Below, one piece after another: positions 1 to 6,146 of a stretch of DNA of 6,146 nucleotides; within the stretch, counting starts at the first letter, position 1; the number at the start of each line of letters is the position of its first letter. Source of the stretch: RGIG1993 sp964564225 (lineage in GTDB: Bacteria > Bacillota > Clostridia > Oscillospirales > CAG-272). The notes beneath the pieces are model-generated. The model searched no databases. It saw only the letters and a program-made list of their open reading frames with translations, and was not told the origin of the DNA. The stretch spans positions 1 through 6,146 of the forward strand of contig CAZMAF010000069.1 in the NCBI GenBank assembly GCA_964564225.1, given 5' to 3'. The position numbers and the translations under genes were made by a program.

Positions 1-1151
1 TCCGTATCGCATCATGGCTCTGCAGAAACGAAGGCTGGATGGCAGAGCATATGCTCATTCTCGGCATCGAAAAACCCAACGGCGAAACCCGTTACATCTG
101 CGCCGCATTCCCCTCGGCTTGCGGCAAAACCAACCTTGCAATGCTCATTCCTCCGGAATTTCTCGCAGAACAAGGCTACAAGGTATGGACGGTCGGTGAC
201 GACATCGCATGGCTCCGCGTAGGCGAAGACGGCAGACTTTGGGCACAAAACCCCGAAAACGGCTTCTTTGGCGTAGCTCCCGGTACGAACGACAAGTCGA
301 ACCCCAACGCGCTTGCTACCACGATGAAGGACACCATCTTCACCAACGTCGTTCACAATACTGCCGATAACACGGTTTGGTGGGAAGGCCTTAACAAGAA
401 TCCTCCCGCACAAGCAATCGACTGGAAGGGCAACCCTTGGGACTATACCAAGTACAACAAAGCCGACAAATCGACCTGCGGCGCACATCCCAACTCGCGT
501 TTCACGGCAAAGGCTACCAACTGCCCCTGCATCTCAAAGGAATTTAACAATCCCAACGGCGTACCGATTGACGCGATCGTATTCGGCGGCAGACGCGCCA
601 AAACCGCGCCCCTCGTATATCAGTCGTTTGACTGGAACCACGGTACGTTCGTAGGCTCGATCATGGCTTCCGAAACCCCCGCCGCCGCTGCAGGTGCTGT
701 CGGTGTGGTCAGACGCGACCCTATGGCTATGCGTCCTTTCGTTGGTTACAATATGGGTGACTACTTCGCGCACTGGCTCAACATGGGCAAAAAGATCGAA
801 AAAGCACCCAAAATCTTCCACGTTAACTGGTTCAGAACCGATGAAGAAGGTAACTTCATTTGGCCCGGCTTCGGCGATAACCTCCGCGTTCTTCTCTGGA
901 TGCTCGACCGTTGCGACGGCAAAGCTTCTGCCAAGGAAACCGAGATCGGTTATATTCCCGACACCTCTGACATCGACGTAACCGGACTCGATCTTTCCAA
1001 AGAAACCATGGAAGAGCTTCTTTCGGTTGATAAGGAAAGCTGGCTTGCCGACATCGCCAACATCCGCGAATTCTATGCGCTCATCGGCGATACCGTTCCC
1101 TCAGAGCTTCACGAACAGCTCAACGCTCTCGAAGCAAGACTCTCAAAGTAA
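1..1151 (+). CDS. pckG: Phosphoenolpyruvate carboxykinase (GTP), C-terminal part, 5' end outside window
   Basis: This cytosolic enzyme interconverts oxaloacetate + GTP and PEP + CO2 + GDP. The reading frame is open from base 3 without a start, so the gene is cut by the left edge; 382 residues are visible. Numbering from base 3, the kinase-1a P-loop FPSACGKTN is at residues 36-44 and contains the reactive Cys (C40, human Cys288) and the Lys-Thr pair. The kinase-2 motif VGDDIAW follows. PNSRF and MRPFVGYNMGDYF are also family motifs. The guanine-binding Phe triad (human F517, F525, F530) is intact in the NWFRTDEEGNFIWPGFG stretch, which supports the GTP-type rather than the ATP-type enzyme. By comparison with the human protein about 250 N-terminal residues are missing. 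In a fermenter it may run in either direction: gluconeogenic, or CO2-fixing towards oxaloacetate and succinate. The gene converges on the vWA gene and ends at TAA 1149-1151, just before a strong terminator. Identity is very secure; direction of flux is not readable here. Confidence 0.97.
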   Translation, partial: RIASWLCRNEGWMAEHMLILGIEKPNGETRYICAAFPSACGKTNLAMLIPPEFLAEQGYKVWTVGDDIAWLRVGEDGRLWAQNPENGFFGVAPGTNDKSNPNALATTMKDTIFTNVVHNTADNTVWWEGLNKNPPAQAIDWKGNPWDYTKYNKADKSTCGAHPNSRFTAKATNCPCISKEFNNPNGVPIDAIVFGGRRAKTAPLVYQSFDWNHGTFVGSIMASETPAAAAGAVGVVRRDPMAMRPFVGYNMGDYFAHWLNMGKKIEKAPKIFHVNWFRTDEEGNFIWPGFGDNLRVLLWMLDRCDGKASAKETEIGYIPDTSDIDVTGLDLSKETMEELLSVDKESWLADIANIREFYALIGDTVPSELHEQLNALEARLSK

Positions 1152-1165
1152 TTTTAAATCTACAC

Positions 1166-1210
1166 AAAAAAAACAGCAACCGTTAGTTGACAACCAACGG
1201 TTGCTGTTTT
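1166..1210 (+). terminator. Rho-independent terminator of pckG, probably bidirectional
   Basis: A perfect 14-bp inverted repeat (1171-1184 with 1196-1209) encloses an 11-base loop that can pair further. On the plus strand the stem ends in TTTT, 15 bases or more after the pckG stop. On the minus strand it is followed by a run of eight T (A8 at 1166-1173), so it could also stop any transcript of the opposing vWA operon that reads through the nearer hairpin. Confidence 0.9.
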
Positions 1211-1214
1211 CGTT

Positions 1215-1246
1215 AAAAGCAATGGCAACCTTCGGTTGCCATTGCT
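1215..1246 (-). terminator. Rho-independent terminator of the sigma/vWA operon
   Basis: A perfect 13-bp stem (1218-1230 with 1234-1246) with a TTC triloop begins two bases after the TAA of the minus-strand vWA gene. On the minus strand it is followed by TTTT (A4 at 1215-1218). Position and orientation fit termination of the ECF sigma/vWA operon. Its stem shares the gcaacc/ggttgc core with the adjacent pckG terminator. Confidence 0.85.
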
Positions 1247-1248
1247 CG

Positions 1249-2955
1249 TTAATTCTCTGTTAACGCACGATAAAGCTTAACAATCTCGCGGAATTCTGCT
1301 TTATACGCATCCTCTGTCAGATCGAGCCCATCAAGACGAGCGATCAAGTCATCAAGCGTTGCATCGCCTTTATAAACGGAGTCGCGCGCCAGAAGCACAA
1401 ACTCCACAACCGATGCCACAAACGCGTCTTGATCGGTCAATTCCTCGTGATAAAGGGCCGTCGTAACATCAAGTGCGAGTGTTTTATCTTCATTCGTATC
1501 GGGCGTTTTATACTTCAGCTCAAGCGTTGCAAGCGTTCCCATGTCAGACTGCGAAACACCCTCGCAAAGCTTCAGTTCGTATACCACCGTTACGGTGTGT
1601 CCCGAGCCGATCTCACCCGCATCCGTTTCAGTATTTTCAAATGCGTCCTGTGTTAACTGCTTGGTTTCGTACCCAATCAGACGGTAGGAATCAACGTAAT
1701 CCGCATTAAAGACAATACCCGCCTTTACGTCTTTGGCAACCACCACAAGACTGCCGCCGATCTCATCGACGAGAGCGCGCTTTGCCTCAAGCTCGGAATC
1801 AATAAACCCGTACATGCCGTTGCCCGCAAGCGCAAGCGCTTCCATTTTATCAGACTGCCAGTTATCCATACCAAATCCGTAGACAGAGAAATATACGCCG
1901 CTCGAGCGTTTCTCGCTGATCATCGACACCAGCGCATTTGTGTCAGATATACCGACGTTGAAATCACCGTCAGTCATCAGAATCACACGATTGTTTCCGC
2001 CCTCGATAAAATACTCAGATGCAAGCTGATACGCCGTCAGAATACCCGCCGAGCCCGCCGTCGAGCCGCCCGCCTGAAGATCGTCGATCACAGATAAAAT
2101 CTTATCCCTTTCATAGCCATAAGCGCCTGAAAGCGCAACCGTCTCATTCCCCGCATAAGTCACAATCGACACACGGTCGGTGGGATTCAGATTTTCAGCA
2201 AGCATTTTAAACGCCTTCTGCGCGAGCGGAAGCTTATTTTCGCTATACATCGACCCGCTGACGTCAATTAAAAACACAAGATTGTTCTGCACGTTTTTAA
2301 ATTCCACAGCCTCAGCGGCAAGCCCAATCGTCAAAAGTACTGTTTCCTGATTGTAAGGACACGAAAACATGGAAGCATTCAGTGCGAAAACATCACCATT
2401 GGTCGGCGTTTCGTAATCAAATTTGAAATAATTGAGAATTTCCTCTATGCGATACGCATCCTTCTGCGGCAAATACCCCGACTTCAGCGTAGAGCGGATA
2501 TTCGGAAAGGATGCCGTACTGACGTCAATCGAAAAATAACTCCGATTCGTGTCTGACGTATTGATAAAGGCGTTTTCCACGATCTCGGTATAACTTCCGC
2601 CCGGTGATACGCTTGAGTTGTCCGGCTCCGTCGGTACTGAAGAGCCCTCTTCATCACCTGTCGGTGCATCAAACGAATCCCCGACCCATTCAGTCACCAA
2701 TGGTAATGGTGCGAACGTCACCGTCGGACTAACCGTCGTATAATCGCCGACGTAACGGTCGCCGCCAAACAATAAAACGGGAATGACGATTGCCAATACA
2801 AAACAAGCGGCAATCATGGATACGGTGAATTTTTTCCATACGCTTTTACGTCTTTTTGCACGCGATGCCAAAAGCGCCTCAGTAGGATCAGCCTCAGCAA
2901 CAAGCTCTTCGTCGATCAACGAAAAGCTTCGCATTAATTTTTTATCTTTCATCAT
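1249..2955 (-). CDS. Membrane-anchored von Willebrand factor A (YfbK-like, DUF3520) protein, putative partner of the ECF sigma factor
   Basis: The 568-residue protein has a charged N-terminal tail (residues 1-42, with SLIDEELVAEADP and a basic RAKRRK/WKK stop), one hydrophobic helix at about 44-63, a Ser/Thr/Pro/Gly-rich linker (about 70-125), a YfbK-type region (about 126-220, with YFSIDVSTASF and RIEEILNYFKFDY), a vWA domain (about 225-400) and a DUF3520-like C-terminal part (about 400-565). The MIDAS metal site is complete: D231-x-S233-x-S235, T299 in GGST, D329 in TDGD. The basic residues before the helix predict the tail inside and the vWA domain outside. The gene follows the ECF sigma gene by 11 bases, the usual place for an anti-sigma factor, yet no zinc-finger HxxxCxxC motif is visible. 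Regulation of the sigma factor is therefore inferred from context. What the vWA domain binds is unknown. The start could equally be the second ATG (2952), which lies at a better distance from the ribosome binding site. Confidence 0.87.
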   Translation of the reverse strand: MMKDKKLMRSFSLIDEELVAEADPTEALLASRAKRRKSVWKKFTVSMIAACFVLAIVIPVLLFGGDRYVGDYTTVSPTVTFAPLPLVTEWVGDSFDAPTGDEEGSSVPTEPDNSSVSPGGSYTEIVENAFINTSDTNRSYFSIDVSTASFPNIRSTLKSGYLPQKDAYRIEEILNYFKFDYETPTNGDVFALNASMFSCPYNQETVLLTIGLAAEAVEFKNVQNNLVFLIDVSGSMYSENKLPLAQKAFKMLAENLNPTDRVSIVTYAGNETVALSGAYGYERDKILSVIDDLQAGGSTAGSAGILTAYQLASEYFIEGGNNRVILMTDGDFNVGISDTNALVSMISEKRSSGVYFSVYGFGMDNWQSDKMEALALAGNGMYGFIDSELEAKRALVDEIGGSLVVVAKDVKAGIVFNADYVDSYRLIGYETKQLTQDAFENTETDAGEIGSGHTVTVVYELKLCEGVSQSDMGTLATLELKYKTPDTNEDKTLALDVTTALYHEELTDQDAFVASVVEFVLLARDSVYKGDATLDDLIARLDGLDLTEDAYKAEFREIVKLYRALTEN

Positions 2956-2966
2956 TCTACCTCTCT
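2956..2966 (-). promoter_or_regulatory. Ribosome binding site of the vWA gene, abutting the sigma stop codon
   Basis: On the minus strand the sigma TAA is directly followed by AGAGAGG (2966-2960), then TAGA and ATGATG. The GAGG core is 4 bases from the first ATG and 7 from the second, which favours the second as the main start. The arrangement suggests translational coupling, keeping sigma factor and partner in proportion. Confidence 0.65.
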
Positions 2967-3515
2967 TTACAAAACAATGCCATGCGCTTCAAGATGCGCC
3001 TTCAAGGCAAGTCGGGTGCGGTGTAACACGGACTTGACGTGGCTTTCGCTCATTTGATAGCATTCAGCAAGCTCACGGATAGCAAAGCAATACCAATAAC
3101 GACCAAGAAAAAGCTTTCGATCACGGGAAGAAAGCAACTTCAAAAAGCTGTCAAGTGCCATTTTCAATGCAATCTCATCCGAGAAATCCTCTCCCGATGT
3201 GTCAGGAATGGCATCAGACAGCTCCGCTGTGATCACGCCGCCGCCCCGCTTTTTGCTTTTTCTGCAATCAAGCAGATCAAGCGCAAGATTACGCGCAATC
3301 TTACACAAATACGCCGAAAGCTTTTTAGGCTTCTCAGGCGGAATGCTGTTCCATGCGCGCAAATAGGTTTCGTTTGCGCATTCCTCCGCATCCTCGTGCG
3401 ACAACAGCACGCGGTACGCAACCGACTGTAAAATCCGTCCGTAACGCTCCGCTGTTTCTGTTAAAGCAGCTTCCGAACGCTCGAAATATAGCTGAACGAT
3501 CTGCGCGTCATCCAT
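2967..3515 (-). CDS. ECF-type RNA polymerase sigma-70 family factor
   Basis: The 182-residue protein has only sigma regions 2 and 4, as ECF sigma factors do, and should direct RNA polymerase to a small stress or envelope regulon. Region 2 spans about residues 5-88; it includes HEDAEECANETYLRAWNSIP (the core-binding and -10 recognition part, about 40-59) and the KIARNLALDLL segment. A Gly/Asp-rich linker (about 91-113) leads to region 4 (about 116-175), with the helix-turn-helix IRELAECYQMSESHVKSVL for the -35 element. The start is set at ATG 3515-3513 because a perfect GGAGGTGAT lies 7 bases upstream. The frame stays open to an ATG at 3833, but that would overlap the hydrogenase gene and lacks sigma homology. 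A matching ECF promoter lies about 40 bases upstream, implying autoregulation. The downstream vWA membrane protein is the likely regulator. The subgroup and signal cannot be told from sequence alone. Confidence 0.93.
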   Translation of the reverse strand: MDDAQIVQLYFERSEAALTETAERYGRILQSVAYRVLLSHEDAEECANETYLRAWNSIPPEKPKKLSAYLCKIARNLALDLLDCRKSKKRGGGVITAELSDAIPDTSGEDFSDEIALKMALDSFLKLLSSRDRKLFLGRYWYCFAIRELAECYQMSESHVKSVLHRTRLALKAHLEAHGIVL

Positions 3516-3518
3516 TTT

Positions 3519-3527
3519 ATCACCTCC
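3519..3527 (-). promoter_or_regulatory. Ribosome binding site that fixes the sigma factor start
   Basis: GGAGGTGAT on the minus strand is fully complementary to the 16S rRNA 3' end, with 7 bases between GGAGG and the ATG at 3515. It rules out the longer open frame reaching 3833. Confidence 0.9.
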
Positions 3528-3555
3528 GTGTTTTTCAGGTACCTTCACCCTTATA

Positions 3556-3582
3556 GACGGATTTAATCTCCCATTCGTTGCA
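3556..3582 (-). promoter_or_regulatory. ECF sigma promoter of the sigma/vWA operon (autoregulatory)
   Basis: On the minus strand TGCAAC (3582-3577) is separated by exactly 17 bases from CGTC (3559-3556), followed by TATAAGG. This matches the AAC / CGTC signature of Gram-positive ECF promoters such as those read by Bacillus SigM. It would give a 5' leader of about 35 bases before the sigma ATG. The factor encoded directly downstream is the obvious reader. An AT-rich block upstream (3583-3629) could act as an UP element. Confidence 0.75.
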
Positions 3583-3593
3583 AAAAAAGGTAA

Positions 3594-3615
3594 AAAATTT
3601 ATAAAATTTATAAAA
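3594..3615. repeat. AT-only 9-bp tandem repeat
   Basis: AAAATTTAT occurs twice in direct tandem (3594-3602, 3603-3611), followed by a partial third copy AAAA. It lies between the hydrogenase terminator and the ECF promoter in an almost pure A/T stretch. It is 12 bases or more upstream of the -35 element, where an UP element or a DNA-bending site would sit. Function is unproven; it may be simple low-complexity sequence. Confidence 0.5.
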
Positions 3616-3629
3616 TAAAAGTAAACTAT

Positions 3630-3658
3630 AAAACCCCATTCACGCGGAATGGGGTTTT
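3630..3658 (-). terminator. Rho-independent terminator of the hydrogenase operon
   Basis: A perfect 12-bp stem (3630-3641 with 3647-3658) with a 5-base loop follows the hydA stop by 8 bases on the minus strand. The stem has a CCCC/GGGG core and ends in TTTT, followed by the T-rich ATAGTTTAC. It separates the hydrogenase operon from the ECF sigma operon. Confidence 0.88.
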
Positions 3659-3666
3659 GTTTAAAA

Positions 3667-5406
<1,740 letters not shown>

Positions 5407-5416
5407 AATCGAATAT

Positions 5417-5424
5417 CTCCTTTC
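5417..5424 (-). promoter_or_regulatory. Ribosome binding site of hydA
   Basis: GAAAGGAG immediately follows the TAA of the upstream subunit gene and lies 10 bases before the hydA ATG at 5406. No room for a promoter exists between the genes, so they are cotranscribed and probably translationally coupled. Confidence 0.75.
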
Positions 5425-6146
5425 TTATTCCTTAACAATTGCGCCGAACTTACAGGTGGACATACATACGCCGCACTTGACGCACTTTGCAGTGTCAATA
5501 ACGTGAGGTGCTTTAACCGTACCGCTGATCGCGCCAACAGGACACTTTCTCGAGCAGAGGGTACAGCCCTTACACTTGTCCTCAATAATCTTGTACTGAA
5601 GCAGATTCTTGCAGACACCTGCGGGGCACTTCTTATCAACAACGTGTGCGATATATTCGTCGCGGAAATAGCGGAGAGTCGAAAGAACGGGGTTAGGAGC
5701 CGTCTGACCGAGACCGCAAAGAGAAGCGGATTTGATGTAATTTGCAAGCTCTTCAAGCCTGTCGATGTCTTCAAGCGTGCCGTTTCCTGCGATAATCTTA
5801 TCGAGGATCTCAAGCATTCTCTTCGTACCGACGCGGCAAGGCGTACACTTACCGCAGGATTCATCAACCGTAAACTCAAGGAAGAAGCGCGCGATGTCAA
5901 CCATACAGGAGTCTTCGTCCATAACGATAAGACCGCCCGAGCCCATCATCGAGCCGATTGCCATCAGATTTTCAAAGTCGATCGGAACGTCAAGATTTTC
6001 AGGGGTAATGCAACCGCCGGAAGGACCGCCTGTCTGAGCCGCCTTAAACTTCTTGCCATTGGGAATACCGCCGCCGATCTCATAAATAACTTCGCGAAGC
6101 GTTGTACCCATCGGGACTTCAACAAGACCGGTATTGGTGATCTTAC
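5425..6146 (-). CDS. hydB: NADH-binding subunit of NAD-linked [FeFe] hydrogenase, NuoF/HydB/HndC-like, C-terminal part
   Basis: The frame is open to the right edge, so the N-terminal part, including most of the FMN/NADH-binding domain, is outside; 239 residues are visible. It is the flavin subunit that exchanges electrons with NAD(H) and passes them to HydA. Numbering from the edge, the NuoF motifs are VPMGTTLREVIYEIGGGI (about 10-27), TGGPSGG (38-44), the N3-type [4Fe-4S] site SCGKCTPC (C97, C100, C103) with C143 in SLCGLGQTAPNP, and CPAGVC (173-178). A C-terminal 2[4Fe-4S] ferredoxin domain follows (C191/194/197/201 and C221/224/227/231); this extension is typical of bifurcating hydrogenase HydB/HndC and related formate dehydrogenase subunits rather than complex I NuoF. 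Linkage to hydA decides for hydrogenase. A HydC/HndA-like [2Fe-2S] subunit gene is expected upstream, outside the window. Confidence 0.93.
   Translation of the reverse strand, partial: KITNTGLVEVPMGTTLREVIYEIGGGIPNGKKFKAAQTGGPSGGCITPENLDVPIDFENLMAIGSMMGSGGLIVMDEDSCMVDIARFFLEFTVDESCGKCTPCRVGTKRMLEILDKIIAGNGTLEDIDRLEELANYIKSASLCGLGQTAPNPVLSTLRYFRDEYIAHVVDKKCPAGVCKNLLQYKIIEDKCKGCTLCSRKCPVGAISGTVKAPHVIDTAKCVKCGVCMSTCKFGAIVKE

Noticed and set aside
12..488. 158-codon open frame antisense to pckG.
   Set aside because: It lies wholly opposite conserved PEP carboxykinase motifs and has no ribosome binding site or recognisable domain.
2787..2808. Possible lipobox IAAC (C51) in the vWA protein.
   Set aside because: Only about eight hydrophobic residues precede the Cys and the hydrophobic run continues for a dozen residues after it, which fits a transmembrane helix rather than a signal peptidase II site.
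3598..3625. Possible housekeeping promoter TTTACT, 16 bases, TATAAA on the minus strand.
   Set aside because: The stretch is almost pure A/T, so such matches arise by chance; the -35 is poor and the ECF promoter closer to the gene is far stronger. It remains possible as a basal promoter.

Overview
The window looks like chromosome of a strictly anaerobic, fermentative Firmicute, most likely a gut- or rumen-type Clostridia. The evidence is a CpI-like [FeFe] hydrogenase next to a NuoF-like subunit, a GTP-type PEP carboxykinase, strong GGAGG-type ribosome binding sites and an ECF sigma promoter of the Gram-positive TGCAAC/CGTC type. The lineage is an inference from gene content; no rRNA or other phylogenetic marker is present.

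Layout, left to right. (1) Positions 1-1151 on the plus strand hold the last 382 codons of GTP-dependent PEP carboxykinase (pckG), cut by the left edge. (2) Positions 1152-1248 are a convergent intergenic space with two strong hairpins, one per converging transcript. (3) Positions 1249-3515 on the minus strand are a two-gene operon: a short ECF-type sigma factor (3515 to 2967) followed 11 bases later by a one-pass membrane protein with a complete von Willebrand factor A domain of the YfbK type (2955 to 1249). A textbook ECF promoter lies just upstream (3582 to 3556), so the operon probably activates itself. (4) Positions 3516-3666 hold that promoter, an AT-rich block with a short tandem repeat, and the terminator of the next operon. 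(5) Positions 3667-6146 on the minus strand carry the end of a hydrogenase operon: the C-terminal 239 residues of a NuoF/HydB-like NADH-binding subunit (cut by the right edge), then the complete catalytic [FeFe] hydrogenase HydA.

How the parts work together. HydB and HydA belong to a cytoplasmic, NAD-linked and probably electron-bifurcating hydrogenase (HydABC/HndABCD type) that disposes of electrons from NADH and reduced ferredoxin as H2. The HydC/HndA-like subunit would be expected beyond the right edge. PEP carboxykinase links oxaloacetate and PEP and is transcriptionally separate. The sigma/vWA pair is the least understood part. The membrane protein sits where an anti-sigma factor normally sits and has a cytoplasmic tail of about 40 residues, but no visible zinc-finger anti-sigma domain. 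I infer that it is a sensor or anti-sigma partner with an extracellular metal-dependent adhesion domain.
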